From positions 1 to 64,000 of the forward strand of contig JBCBUC010000004.1 in assembly GCA_039818345.1 (NCBI GenBank): 64,000 bases of DNA. The letters are read 5' to 3'. Positions within the stretch are counted from its first letter, which is position 1. Each line of letters begins with the position of its first letter. The stretch is from Parvularcula sp039818345 (GTDB lineage Bacteria; Pseudomonadota; Alphaproteobacteria; Caulobacterales; Parvularculaceae). Under the pieces are notes generated by a model that was given only the letters and a program-made list of their open reading frames with translations, searched no databases and was not told the origin of the DNA. This document shows positions 15,402 to 23,889 of the stretch, in pieces. Made by a program: the position numbers and the translations under genes.

Positions 15402-16202
15402 ATGCGGATTGTCTCCTGGAACATCAATTCAGTTCGTCTTCGCATTGACCTCGTCACCCGCTTTCTAAGAGAGCATGAGCCCGATGTGCTCTGCCTCCAG
15501 GAAACAAAGTGCCATAACGGACAATTCCCGTCGGCCGCTTTTGAGAAGGCTGGCTATCCGCATCTCGCGATCAATGGGCAAAAGGGCTATCACGGGGTGG
15601 CGATTGCATCCCGTGTGCCGATCAGTGATCCAGAACCAATCGAGTTTTGCGGCATGGGGGATGCGCGGCATATCGCGGTGACCCTTCCGGGTGGCGCGCG
15701 GCTCCATAATTTTTATGTACCAGCAGGCGGCGATGTTCCGGACCGTGAAGAGAACGAAAAGTTCGCTCACAAACTCGATTTCGTCGCTGAAATGACCGCG
15801 CGTTTCAAAAAGACCAAAAAGCAGCCGGCTGTCTTGGTCGGTGACCTCAACATTGCGCCGCATGAGCACGATGTCTGGTCGCACAAACAGCTCTTGAAGG
15901 TGGTCTCGCACACACCGATCGAAACTGATGCGATGGCGAAGCTGATCAAGGCTGGCGGCTTCATCGACGTGGCGCGGGCGCTCGTGGATGAGGACGAGAA
16001 ACTCTACTCGTGGTGGTCTTACCGGGCGAAGGATTGGGAGGCGTCAGATCGCGGTCGGCGGCTTGACCATATTTGGGTGACCGAGCCCTTGCGCGAGGCA
16101 GCCCTTGCGGGCGGTCGGGATGCCTACCGTATCCACCGCGAGGTCAGGGGGTGGGAGAAACCGTCCGACCACGCGGCCGTCAGCCTCGATCTCGCTCTTT
16201 AA
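15402..16202 (+). CDS. xthA: Exodeoxyribonuclease III
   Basis: This 266-residue enzyme is an AP endonuclease and 3'-5' exonuclease of base-excision repair. Family motifs are complete: WNINSVRLR at the N-terminus, LCLQETKC with the metal-binding glutamate, VGDLNIAPHEHDVW with the catalytic Asp/Asn, RLDHIWVT, and the terminal SDHAAVSLDL with the catalytic Asp-His pair. It is the third gene of the operon with the two-helix protein and the GST. A strong hairpin separates it from the MarR gene. Confidence 0.96.
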   Translation: MRIVSWNINSVRLRIDLVTRFLREHEPDVLCLQETKCHNGQFPSAAFEKAGYPHLAINGQKGYHGVAIASRVPISDPEPIEFCGMGDARHIAVTLPGGARLHNFYVPAGGDVPDREENEKFAHKLDFVAEMTARFKKTKKQPAVLVGDLNIAPHEHDVWSHKQLLKVVSHTPIETDAMAKLIKAGGFIDVARALVDEDEKLYSWWSYRAKDWEASDRGRRLDHIWVTEPLREAALAGGRDAYRIHREVRGWEKPSDHAAVSLDLAL

Positions 16203-16220
16203 ACATCGCCGAAAGAAAAA

Positions 16221-16245
16221 CGCCCCGGGCAAGAAGCCCAGGGCG
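16221..16245 (-). terminator. Hairpin terminator between xthA and the MarR gene
   Basis: CGCCCCGGGC (16221-16230) pairs with GCCCAGGGCG (16236-16245), with one mismatch and an AAGAA loop. On the minus strand it is followed by TTTTTCTTTC, so it is a good intrinsic terminator for the leftward MarR gene and may also stop xthA transcripts. Confidence 0.75.
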
Positions 16246-16274
16246 CTGATCATTCCACCGATGTGGTCGGTGTC

Positions 16275-16868
16275 TTACTTTTTGGTCGCTTTTTTCGCGA
16301 CGCGCTTTTTCGCGGCCTTTTTGGCAGGTGCTTTTTTCGCGACCTTCTTGGCAGCTTTTTTCGCTGGAGCTTTTTTCGCAGCTTTCTTGGCTGGAGCTTT
16401 TTTGGCTGGGCGTTTTGGTGCCATCAGCTCAGCTTCAATTTTGTCGAGCGCTTCTGCGTAGGCTTGCAGCGCTTTCATGAAGCCGCCTTGCTGGGTCTTT
16501 GGCAGCAGCGCGAGAGCAGCAGTTTCTGCTTTCATCACTTTGGCTTCAGAGCCGGTCAGCGATTTTTTGCCAGCCGCTGTGAGTTTCACAGCGTTTGCGC
16601 GGGCGTCGTCTTTCGTGCGCTGACGGGCGACATAGCCTTTAGACGTCAAGCGAGCGATCATGTCCGCAAGCGTTGAGCGGTCAATGCCGGTTTTGCGGAC
16701 CAGGTCCGTCTGCGAAAGACCTTCCTGTTCGCTGATCGCGTGAAGGACTGTAAACTGACGTGAAGTCAGGCCGCCTGCGCCAACTTCTTTCTTGTAGAGA
16801 TCATCAGCATATTGCTGTGCGCGGCGGAGAAGGTGTCCAGGGGAGGTCTTAAGCGCGTATTTCGCCAT
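16275..16868 (-). CDS. MarR-family regulator with a histone H1-like Lys/Ala tail
   Basis: Residues 1-148 form a MarR winged helix: helix LTSRQFTVLHAISEQEG, recognition region LSQTDLVRKTGIDRSTLADMI, and wing GYVARQRTKDDARANAVKLT. Residues 151-197 are a low-complexity tail of KKAAKKAPAKKAAKK type with about 21 lysines and 2 arginines in 47 residues, like bacterial H1-like proteins (AlgP, Hc1). MarR dimers bind operators and respond to phenolics or oxidants; the tail should add unspecific DNA binding. The ATG at 16868 has GAGAG eight bases upstream and is preferred to a GTG at 16877. It is divergent from the Nudix gene. Confidence 0.88.
   Translation of the reverse strand: MAKYALKTSPGHLLRRAQQYADDLYKKEVGAGGLTSRQFTVLHAISEQEGLSQTDLVRKTGIDRSTLADMIARLTSKGYVARQRTKDDARANAVKLTAAGKKSLTGSEAKVMKAETAALALLPKTQQGGFMKALQAYAEALDKIEAELMAPKRPAKKAPAKKAAKKAPAKKAAKKVAKKAPAKKAAKKRVAKKATKK
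16278..16422 (-). repeat. Low-complexity repeats encoding the Lys/Ala tail
   Basis: The 3' part of the MarR gene consists of imperfect 12-27 base units (plus strand: CTTTTTTCGC, GCTTTCTTGGC, GCTGGAGCTTTT and variants) encoding APAKKAAKK-type repeats. Such tracts vary in copy number between strains and could make tail length polymorphic. Confidence 0.7.
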
Positions 16869-16894
16869 GATTGTCACTCTCTTTTGACGTTCGT

Positions 16895-16960
16895 GGCGCG
16901 GAGCCCGCGCCGAGTTTCAGGTTTAAGAGGCATCTGCCTTGGCTGTTCTCTTCGGAGAAC
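16895..16960 (-). other. Two strong hairpins in the MarR-Nudix divergent spacer
   Basis: GGCGCGG (16895-16901) pairs with CCGCGCC (16905-16911) over a 3-base loop. GTTCTC-TTCG-GAGAAC (16945-16960) is a perfect 6-bp stem closed by a stable UUCG tetraloop. Both lie upstream of the MarR start, on the side its leader would occupy. They may be leader structure or part of a small RNA; no transcript evidence is available from sequence alone. Confidence 0.4.
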
Positions 16961-17106
16961 ACCGCGTGCGGAATGCCCTACTCGCGGTCATGAATTGTTT
17001 TCCTTAAAGAACGCTTGCCACTTTGAGTGCTTCGGATACGGATGCAACACTTTTTGCAGCCGAAACGATAGAGTCGAGCGTCGACGGACAGATTTGTGAG
17101 GTTAAG

Positions 17107-17646
17107 GTGACGAATACCGATGGTTTGAGCCCCTCGTTTGCCAATCGGATACCGGATGGTGACGACAGAGAACGTTCGGTCTGTGACCATTGTGGTTACA
17201 TTATGTACGTGAACCCCAAGATTGTAACAGGCAGCGTGGCCACGGATGATCAGGGCAGGATCCTCCTCTGTAAGCGAGCAATAGAGCCGCGGATCGGCTA
17301 TTGGACCTTACCCGCAGGATATATGGAGCTGCATGAGACCACCGAACAGTCCGCGTGCCGCGAGGCGTGGGAAGAGGCGCGGGCGGAGCTTGACCTCGAC
17401 CAAGTGCTGGCGGTCTATTCCGTGCCCCGTATCAGCCAGGTGCAGATCATGTACCGCGCACGGCTGAAAAATCCTGACACCATTTCAGCGGGTCCAGAGA
17501 GCGAAGATGTCATGCTCGTGTCGTGGGAGGATATTCCCTGGCCGGATTTGGCCTTCCCGACGGTTGGCTGGGCCTTGCGTCACTATAAAGAAGTGCTCGG
17601 AAAACAAGCTTTTCCGCCATTTTCGAACCCAGTGGATGGTCTTTAG
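17107..17646 (+). CDS. Nudix hydrolase with N-terminal zinc-ribbon-like motif
   Basis: The 179-residue protein starts with an ERSVCDHCGYIMYVNPKIV block, found in a subgroup that resembles NADH pyrophosphatases, and then has the Nudix box GYMELHE-(7)-REAWEEARAEL, close to the consensus but with Ala-Arg in place of X-Gly. It should hydrolyse a nucleoside-diphosphate derivative; the substrate is unknown. I chose GTG at 17107 because GAGG lies five bases upstream and the product then begins MTNTDG; a TTG at 17023 would add 28 residues. Its stop overlaps that of ispZ by four bases. Confidence 0.88.
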   Translation: MTNTDGLSPSFANRIPDGDDRERSVCDHCGYIMYVNPKIVTGSVATDDQGRILLCKRAIEPRIGYWTLPAGYMELHETTEQSACREAWEEARAELDLDQVLAVYSVPRISQVQIMYRARLKNPDTISAGPESEDVMLVSWEDIPWPDLAFPTVGWALRHYKEVLGKQAFPPFSNPVDGL

Positions 17647-18320
17647 TCCGCCGTTTCCTCGAGATCTTGGTGTTTCAGGATCAAAGGGGCCTGTGTTGCG
17701 ATGAACACAACATAGGCCAGTGGGAAGCCCACGGACTTGATGCCTAGCCACCAGGCCTCGCCGCCGCATTCAGCACCAGCAGTGCATCCGGCGGTCAATG
17801 TCCGCCAAAGGACTTCATTGGCAAGCGCAGCCAGGACATGAAATCCAATGATGCGGACTGTGAGCGTCTTCCACGCGTCTTCGGGCAACTCCAAGGCGCC
17901 ATCAAAGACCGTCTTGAGAAAGTTCCGGCCCGTCACAAGCCCGACGGTCAGCGCTGCCGCGATCAGTCCGTAAACGATGGTGGGCTTGATATAAAAGAAG
18001 CGCTTATCCTGAAAGACAAAGGTGAGAACGCCCAAACTGATCGCCATGACACCGGTGACAGCCAAGATCGGCGCCACCCGCTTGGTCCGGATCATCGAAT
18101 AGATAAACGCCGCGGTGAACGCCGGGAGGAACAGAGCGAGACCGACAAAGAGCCGACCATCCTCGCCCGCAAAAAGGTCCGTCGCAAACAGACCATCCAA
18201 AAGCGGACCAATCCGGGCATGAAGGAAGTAGCCCAAGAAAAGGGCAATAACGGGCCCGAATTCTACCGCTGCTTTTTCTTGTCCGTCGAGTTTCTGCGGC
18301 GCTGCTGAATTTTCAGTCAT
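17643..18320 (-). CDS. ispZ: Inner-membrane septation protein (IspZ/YciB family)
   Basis: The 225-residue product is a polytopic membrane protein with about six helices and the family signatures FGPVIALFLGYF near the N-terminus, DKRFFYIKPTIVYGL in the centre and NEVLWRTL near the end. YciB/IspZ proteins are linked to cell-envelope synthesis and septation, with no known enzyme activity. The start at 18320 (MTENSAA) is preferred to 18374 because upstream residues are not conserved in type. It lies 13 bases after ftsY, in the conserved alphaproteobacterial order mtaB-ftsY-ispZ. Confidence 0.9.
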   Translation of the reverse strand: MTENSAAPQKLDGQEKAAVEFGPVIALFLGYFLHARIGPLLDGLFATDLFAGEDGRLFVGLALFLPAFTAAFIYSMIRTKRVAPILAVTGVMAISLGVLTFVFQDKRFFYIKPTIVYGLIAAALTVGLVTGRNFLKTVFDGALELPEDAWKTLTVRIIGFHVLAALANEVLWRTLTAGCTAGAECGGEAWWLGIKSVGFPLAYVVFIATQAPLILKHQDLEETAD

Positions 18321-18333
18321 TCGACCCCTCTCC

Positions 18334-19470
18334 TTACACGTCTGAAGTGAGGGCGCGGGCAAAATCGCCAGCATTGAAGACCCTCAAATCTTCGAGGCTT
18401 TCGCCAATTCCAATGAAGTGAATGGGCAAACCGAATTGATCGCCCACCGCCACCAGGACACCGCCGCGCGCCGTGCCATCCAATTTGGTCATGACAAGGC
18501 CTGTGACGCCGCCAATCTCCGTGAACGCCTCGGCTTGGCGGATTGCGTTTTGTCCGACAGTGGCATCGAGCACCAGCAAGGTGTCATGCGGTGCCTCCGG
18601 ATCGAGCTTTTTGATGACGCGAACGATCTTTCCAAGCTCGTCCATCAGCTCACTACGGTTTTGAAGGCGTCCGGCTGTGTCAATCAGCAGGACGTCGTGT
18701 CCTTGCTCCCGCGCTGTCTCGATCGCTTCATAGGCAAGGCCCGCCGCATCGGCGCCGTGCGGTTTGGTGAGGACCGGCGATCCCGTCCGTTCCCCCCACA
18801 CTGCCAGTTGTTCAATAGCGGCTGCACGAAAGGTGTCCCCGGCCGCGAGCATCACGGAGTGTCCTTCGGCGGAGAATTTTGCGGCGAGCTTGCCGATCGT
18901 CGTCGTTTTCCCAGCGCCGTTGACACCCACCACCAAGATCACATGGGGGCTTTTGCTGCGATCGACGGTCAGCGCTTGCTCAAGGGGCTCAAGTGTGGAG
19001 GCGACCTCTTCGGCAAGAACATCGCGCACTTCTTGATCGGTGATCTCCTGTCCGACTTTCCGTTTGCGGAGGCGCTCAACAACGCGCTCCGTCGCGGGCA
19101 AGCCGAGATCGGCGGAGATCAGAAGATCTTCAAACTCCTCGATCGTCTCTTCGTCGAGCTTCCGCTTGGTGAAAATCTCAGCCACGCCATCGGAAAGCTT
19201 CTGGGACGTCTTGCTGAGGCCTTCGGTCAGCCGGCTGAAGAAGCCCTTTTTCTTTGGCTCTTCTGCAACTGCGGGTTCGGAGGGGGCGTCATCGGTCGTG
19301 GGATCCTCGGTGTCCCCGTCGCGCATGGTCTCAACCAGCGCCGCTGTGGCCGGTTCTTCCTCGGCATCAGCGGAAGCTCTTTCCTCTGCCTGGGGTTCGG
19401 CGAGGTCGTCCTCTTCGTCTTTCTTCCCGCCAAAGAGCTTTCCGAAGAAGCCTTTTTTCTGTTCAGCCAT
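18334..19470 (-). CDS. ftsY: Signal recognition particle receptor FtsY
   Basis: FtsY docks SRP-ribosome complexes at the inner membrane. The 378-residue protein has an acidic A region (about 20-72), then the NG GTPase: helical N domain (about 85-165), P-loop GVNGAGKT (182-189), DTAGRLQN and TKLDGTARGG. Two copies of the membrane-binding motif KKGFF occur, at residues 5-9 and 74-78; one is usual just before the NG domain. The gene overlaps the end of mtaB by eight bases and is followed 13 bases later by ispZ. Confidence 0.97.
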   Translation of the reverse strand: MAEQKKGFFGKLFGGKKDEEDDLAEPQAEERASADAEEEPATAALVETMRDGDTEDPTTDDAPSEPAVAEEPKKKGFFSRLTEGLSKTSQKLSDGVAEIFTKRKLDEETIEEFEDLLISADLGLPATERVVERLRKRKVGQEITDQEVRDVLAEEVASTLEPLEQALTVDRSKSPHVILVVGVNGAGKTTTIGKLAAKFSAEGHSVMLAAGDTFRAAAIEQLAVWGERTGSPVLTKPHGADAAGLAYEAIETAREQGHDVLLIDTAGRLQNRSELMDELGKIVRVIKKLDPEAPHDTLLVLDATVGQNAIRQAEAFTEIGGVTGLVMTKLDGTARGGVLVAVGDQFGLPIHFIGIGESLEDLRVFNAGDFARALTSDV

Positions 19471-20710
19471 AGGGGTGGGGTCCGGGTTGGGGCGCGGCGA
19501 TCAGGTGACGCCCGTCGATCTCAATGGCGCGTGCGACCACGGTGTCGCCTGCGGACAGATCGCGGGCGCTGGGCAGATGCACATCGGTGAAGTCAGCAAA
19601 TCGGCCCCGCGGCGTTCCGTTCTTGATCTCTTCAATCAGCACCGGTCGTTCATTGCCTATATGTTTGCGCAGATGATTCGTGAGCGCCGTGTCTGCTGCT
19701 TCCCGCAAACGTTGTGCGCGCTCCTTGATCAACGAGCGCTCTAGTTGGGGCATCTTGGCTGCCGGGGTGCCAGTTCGCGGCGAGAACGGAAAGACGTGCA
19801 CATAGGAAAGGCCGCAATCCGCCACGAGATCCACGGAGTTCGCAAAATTTGCCTCGGTTTCTGTCGGGAACCCGGCAATGAGGTCAGCGCCAAACGCCAT
19901 CTCGGGCCGCGCTTTGCGTAGCCGCATGCAAAGATCCACCGCCTCTTTTCGAGAATGCCGACGCTTCATCCGCTTTAAGATCATGTCATCGCCGGACTGC
20001 AAAGAAAGATGCGCATAAGGCGCCATCCGATCGACCTCGGTCATGAGACGGAAGAGCCGATCGTCGATCTCCGCGCCATCAATGGAGGAAAGACGGATCC
20101 AGATCGTGCTGGGCAATGCATCGTTGAGCGCCTCAACCATCTGACCGAGGGATAAGCCTTCGCCAAGATCCGGTCCCCAAGAGGTGAGGTCGACACCAGT
20201 GAGCACGATTTCTTTCGCGCCGCGTTCCACCAACGCTTGGGCCCGCATCACCGCCTCGTCGATTGGCAAAGAGCGCGCTTCGCCGCGGCCATAAGGGATG
20301 ATGCAAAAGGTGCAGCGGTGATCGCAGCCATTTTGGATGGCGAGGGGCGCGCGCGCATCGATTGACCGGGGCGCCAACGGGATGGTGTCAGGGAGCGCCC
20401 AAGCCGAGGGGTCAGTCTTCTTTTCGTTCGGGATGCGCGAGGTCACCTCGGGCATCGTTTCGAAGGCTTGGGGTTCGAGCTCCGCCGCGCAGCCGGTGAC
20501 GATCACCGGCCGTCCCGGATGGTGCTTGGCGGCCCGCCGGATCGCCTGGCGGCTCTGCCGGACAGCCTCCCGCGTTACCGCGCAGGTGTTGACGATCACC
20601 GGCGCTTGGCCGCTCCTCTCGGCGAGGGCTGCCATGGCCTCACTTTCCGAGGCGTTGAGGCGGCAGCCGAGATTGACGGTGATGGCTTTGTCCACAGACA
20701 TCAGAGCCAT
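19463..20710 (-). CDS. mtaB: tRNA t6A37 methylthiotransferase MtaB
   Basis: MtaB converts t6A to ms2t6A at position 37 of ANN-decoding tRNAs, using two 4Fe-4S clusters. The 415-residue protein has the N-terminal UPF0004 cysteines (NLGCRLN, NTCAVT, TGCAAEL), the radical-SAM motif CDHRCTFC with IPYGRG, and a short C-terminal TRAM domain. The MtaB subgroup is indicated by ITVNLGCRLN at the start. The start at 20710 (MALMSV) or 20701 (MSVDK) cannot be separated. It sits between dapF (36 bases upstream) and ftsY (eight-base overlap). Confidence 0.94.
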   Translation of the reverse strand: MALMSVDKAITVNLGCRLNASESEAMAALAERSGQAPVIVNTCAVTREAVRQSRQAIRRAAKHHPGRPVIVTGCAAELEPQAFETMPEVTSRIPNEKKTDPSAWALPDTIPLAPRSIDARAPLAIQNGCDHRCTFCIIPYGRGEARSLPIDEAVMRAQALVERGAKEIVLTGVDLTSWGPDLGEGLSLGQMVEALNDALPSTIWIRLSSIDGAEIDDRLFRLMTEVDRMAPYAHLSLQSGDDMILKRMKRRHSRKEAVDLCMRLRKARPEMAFGADLIAGFPTETEANFANSVDLVADCGLSYVHVFPFSPRTGTPAAKMPQLERSLIKERAQRLREAADTALTNHLRKHIGNERPVLIEEIKNGTPRGRFADFTDVHLPSARDLSAGDTVVARAIEIDGRHLIAAPQPGPHPYG

Positions 20711-20746
20711 GTGCGGGGAGGCGGGGATATCGGCAACCCCTGCGGG

Positions 20747-21598
20747 TTAGAACTTGCCTTTGCTGTGAAGATGCACAGGCCCGGCCATCAACACGTCATT
20801 GGTGTCCCCGTCCCAGGTGATGTCGATGAAACCGCCATCGGCGCGGATCTCTGCGCGGCGCGGTACGAGGTTACGGCGAACCGCGGACACAAGCGATGCG
20901 CAGGCGGCGGTCCCGCAGGCGCGGGTCATCCCCACCCCGCGCTCCCACGTCCGGACGCGCAAACCCTCTGGCGTCAGTGAAGCTACGGAGACGTTCACGC
21001 GATCCGGGAATGCTGCGGCGTTTTCGATCACCGGGCCGAACACCTCGATCGGTGCTTTGTCCGCATCGGGCACGAAAAACACCGCATGGGGATTACCCAT
21101 CGACAGGCAGGACGGCGGACGTAGATCGAAGGGGCCCAGCAATCCCTTGGGAAGCTCGACAAAGCGGGTGTCTTCCGCCTCGTCGGCAAGAGGAACATCC
21201 TCCCACCCAAGACGTGGCGGGCCCATGTTCACGCGAACCATGCCGTCTTCAAGTCTCTCGGCATGGAGATCACCGGAGGGGCTGCCAAAGGTGACCGTGT
21301 CATCACTGGTTTCGCCAAAGAGGATGCTGGCGACGCAGCGCGCAGCATTACCGCACGCGCCAGCGACGCTGCCGTCCGTGTTGCGGATCTCCATCAGCGG
21401 TTTGCCGCCCTTTTGCCGAAGCGCGATGATTTGATCTGCACCCCACATACCTTCGCGATCACCCAGCTCAATGGCAGCAGCTTCGGTCATCACGCCGCCA
21501 TTGCGCAGATCAGCAATAACGAAGTCGTTCCCTGCACCATCCATGATGAGGAAAGGGTGGCCGCGCAAAGGGGCGAGGGGATCGACAAGGCTGTTCAC
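20747..21598 (-). CDS. dapF: Diaminopimelate epimerase
   Basis: DapF interconverts LL- and meso-diaminopimelate for lysine and peptidoglycan synthesis. The 283-residue enzyme has both catalytic cysteines in their motifs: C82 in GACGNAARC and C228 in TRACGTAAC, plus MDGAGNDFV at the N-terminus and SMGNPHAVFF in the middle. It begins ten bases after the membrane protein at 21609 and is followed by mtaB. The dapF-mtaB-ftsY-ispZ order is conserved in alphaproteobacteria; the glycan-type genes upstream are not part of the usual set. Confidence 0.96.
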   Translation of the reverse strand: MNSLVDPLAPLRGHPFLIMDGAGNDFVIADLRNGGVMTEAAAIELGDREGMWGADQIIALRQKGGKPLMEIRNTDGSVAGACGNAARCVASILFGETSDDTVTFGSPSGDLHAERLEDGMVRVNMGPPRLGWEDVPLADEAEDTRFVELPKGLLGPFDLRPPSCLSMGNPHAVFFVPDADKAPIEVFGPVIENAAAFPDRVNVSVASLTPEGLRVRTWERGVGMTRACGTAACASLVSAVRRNLVPRRAEIRADGGFIDITWDGDTNDVLMAGPVHLHSKGKF

Positions 21599-21608
21599 GG
21601 CGGACCCG

Positions 21609-22529
21609 TTACGACGGCGACCCCGCGCTTGTCAGCCCCCTTAGGTCCAACATTCCATCGGCAAGAAGACCCATAACGCCAAGGGTTGCGATCGCCCCCA
21701 ATGCTTCGGGAAAGACACCAAACCGGCCGCGCAGGGCAGAGGCGCTGGCAAGAGCCGCGGTCAACACCGGCCAATCAAGCCCGTCTCGGTCGGTGAATGA
21801 CATCACGGTGAACAAGAACAAAAAGACCAAGGCCAAGCGTCGCGTTGGCTTGGCTATGCCTGTCCATAAGAGCCCCGGCGCCGCGATTGCGGCGATCGCC
21901 ACCGTGGGTTCGATATTTGCCGGTGCGCTCGGTGCCACGAGATCGCGACCCAGTCCCACCGAAAGGCCGAGAACCGTCAGCGCCGGAAGAAAGACAATAA
22001 GATAGAAGCTCAGCATCTGGCGTTCGAGCATGGCCGGCGGGGCGATGAGAAAGAGGACAGAGGCGAGCGGCAAAAGAAGCCGCTCAAACTCCGGAACGGT
22101 CAGTGTGGCGAAGGCCATCGCGAGCCCGACCATCGGCAGATCAACCATGGCTCGACTGAGCGCTGTGCGTCGGATCGCGCCAAAAAGGGTGATCAAACCA
22201 AAGGCGCCAAACCCCGCGCCAACGGCGGTCATCACCAAAGCGGCGGGATGAAGCATCAAGACCGCATCGCGCCGCGTCGTTGAAAACAGAATGAGAAGGA
22301 CGGCCCCGCTGACCCAGCCTATGATGCTGGTGAGGCGCAGGGCGACCATTGGATCAAGAGCGAGGACGGACGCGATGACCAGCGGCAGGTCCGATGCGAT
22401 GGGCGCAGACTGATCGCCCAGGCTGGCAAGACGCATCGCTGTGAGATCGCTAAACCAGTTGCTTTGCGTCAAAAGCGCCGTTGCGGCCCCTGCAAAGATG
22501 ACGGCGAGCGTGGCCGGGCGATCACGCAT
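21609..22529 (-). CDS. Polytopic membrane protein of the glycan-type cluster, unknown function
   Basis: The product is 306 residues with roughly nine or ten hydrophobic helices and few charged loops; no catalytic motif is recognised. Start at 22529 (MRDRPATL) is chosen because it begins the hydrophobic sequence and overlaps the GT2 stop by eight bases. A longer frame back to 22769 would read through GT2 coding sequence in a Cys/Arg-rich, non-natural manner. As the last gene of four overlapping ones, it may transport, modify or polymerise the product of the glycosyltransferase; that is inference from position. Confidence 0.75.
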   Translation of the reverse strand: MRDRPATLAVIFAGAATALLTQSNWFSDLTAMRLASLGDQSAPIASDLPLVIASVLALDPMVALRLTSIIGWVSGAVLLILFSTTRRDAVLMLHPAALVMTAVGAGFGAFGLITLFGAIRRTALSRAMVDLPMVGLAMAFATLTVPEFERLLLPLASVLFLIAPPAMLERQMLSFYLIVFLPALTVLGLSVGLGRDLVAPSAPANIEPTVAIAAIAAPGLLWTGIAKPTRRLALVFLFLFTVMSFTDRDGLDWPVLTAALASASALRGRFGVFPEALGAIATLGVMGLLADGMLDLRGLTSAGSPS

Positions 22530-23889
22530 GGGCTGCCTCGCGTAGGCTATCCTCCCCCTCGGAATGATCTGTTTTGTCCCAATAGAAAGGGCGGACACAG
22601 AATTCATACAGCGCCTTATAGGCAGCGATTGATTGCAGCACCCAATAGACCGGCAAAAGCAGTCCGGAGGGGGCAAGGGTGAACCACTCCCTGACCGTCG
22701 GCGCCATAATAAAGAGCCACGCGGTGCCGATATTGCCGATGAAAAAAGCCAGCAGCAGCGGCGTTTCAATGCCTGCGAACAAAGGGCTTAGATGGCTTGC
22801 GCCTGTTGTTGCCCACACCACAAAGGCCATCCACATCCATGGGTTGATCAGTGCATTGATGACCACGCCGCCAATCGCGAAATGAAGCACGACGCTCGCT
22901 CGCCAAGACTGTCGCCGCCGCAGTTGAACGAGATAGGTTTGAAGATAGCCCTTGAGCCAACGCGATCGCTGCTGGATCCAACGGCGCGGGGTATCGGTGG
23001 CCTCTTCATAGGTGGTGCTGTCGATCGTTTTGGTTCGGAAACCTGCGCTATAGAGGCGAAATCCAAGATCGGCATCCTCGGTGACATTGTGGGCATCCCA
23101 TCCGCCAACGGATAAAAGAGCCTGGCGGGTCACAAAATTGCTCGTCCCACCAAGTGGCAGGGGCAAATCGAGAAAGTCTAAGCCTCGCAAGAACCAATCA
23201 AACTGCAGTGCGTATTCGAGGCAAAAAAGGCGGGTAATGATGGAATCGCTGCGGTTATAATAGTTTAGCAGAGCCTGAACGCAGGCGAGCTTAGGGTCGC
23301 CTCCGCCAAGGGCAGCGACCACCTTTCGTAGCTGATCAGGCTCTGGCCTATCTTCGGCGTCGTAAATTCCAATGATAGAACCGTTGGATTGCTCAAGGCC
23401 GTGATTAAGCGCGTTGGGTTTTGTTCGAGGGCCGCCGGGCGGAATGCGAATGACACGGACCATCGAGGCGCAGAGGCCTAGGCTTGCCTCTGTTTCGTCA
23501 TCATCCTCCTCAAGAAGGATCAAGATCTCGAGCCGATCATGGGGGTAGTTCGTCCGAAGGATGCTCGCAACCAAGCGGTTGACGCTCGCCGCCTCGCGGT
23601 AGAGGGGGCACAAAATCGTCACCATCGGGACGGCTGAGCCGATTGGGTCATGGGTTGCCGCTGTTTCCTGCGTGAGCGCCACTCGCGTGATGGCAACAAA
23701 CCTTAAAGTAAAGAAGCCTGTCGCGTAGAGGATGTTCATCAGTACAAGGACGCGCATCGTCACGATCGGCGCCATCACCAGCCAGCCCGCAAAAAGGATC
23801 ATGGCGCAAAGACCGATCGTGATTTGCTGATCCGAAAATCGGCGCTGCGCTTCGGCCGCAAACATCGTCTTACACGGCCTTGATGCCAT
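22522..23889 (-). CDS. Membrane glycosyltransferase, GT2 family (cellulose-synthase/XagB-like)
   Basis: This 455-residue processive-type glycosyltransferase has two N-terminal helices (about 24-66), a cytoplasmic GT-A domain, and about four C-terminal helices from residue 322. Catalytic motifs are DAED (177-180), TED (270-272) and QQRSRW (306-311, the Q(Q/R)xRW of cellulose and hyaluronan synthases). No PilZ domain is present. It should polymerise a beta-linked glycan at the inner membrane. The ATG at 23889 overlaps the upstream TGA (TGATG), which implies translational coupling. Sugar identity cannot be told. Confidence 0.9.
   Translation of the reverse strand: MASRPCKTMFAAEAQRRFSDQQITIGLCAMILFAGWLVMAPIVTMRVLVLMNILYATGFFTLRFVAITRVALTQETAATHDPIGSAVPMVTILCPLYREAASVNRLVASILRTNYPHDRLEILILLEEDDDETEASLGLCASMVRVIRIPPGGPRTKPNALNHGLEQSNGSIIGIYDAEDRPEPDQLRKVVAALGGGDPKLACVQALLNYYNRSDSIITRLFCLEYALQFDWFLRGLDFLDLPLPLGGTSNFVTRQALLSVGGWDAHNVTEDADLGFRLYSAGFRTKTIDSTTYEEATDTPRRWIQQRSRWLKGYLQTYLVQLRRRQSWRASVVLHFAIGGVVINALINPWMWMAFVVWATTGASHLSPLFAGIETPLLLAFFIGNIGTAWLFIMAPTVREWFTLAPSGLLLPVYWVLQSIAAYKALYEFCVRPFYWDKTDHSEGEDSLREAAHA

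Noticed and set aside
18418..19590. 390-codon plus-strand open frame opposite ftsY
   Set aside because: It lies antisense to ftsY, which has all SRP-GTPase motifs. Long antisense frames are expected in GC-rich coding DNA.
22530..22769. N-terminal extension of the polytopic membrane protein gene
   Set aside because: It would overlap 240 bases of the GT2 gene, and its residues (Cys- and Arg-rich) look like out-of-frame coding sequence. The start at 22529 fits the helix and the eight-base overlap.
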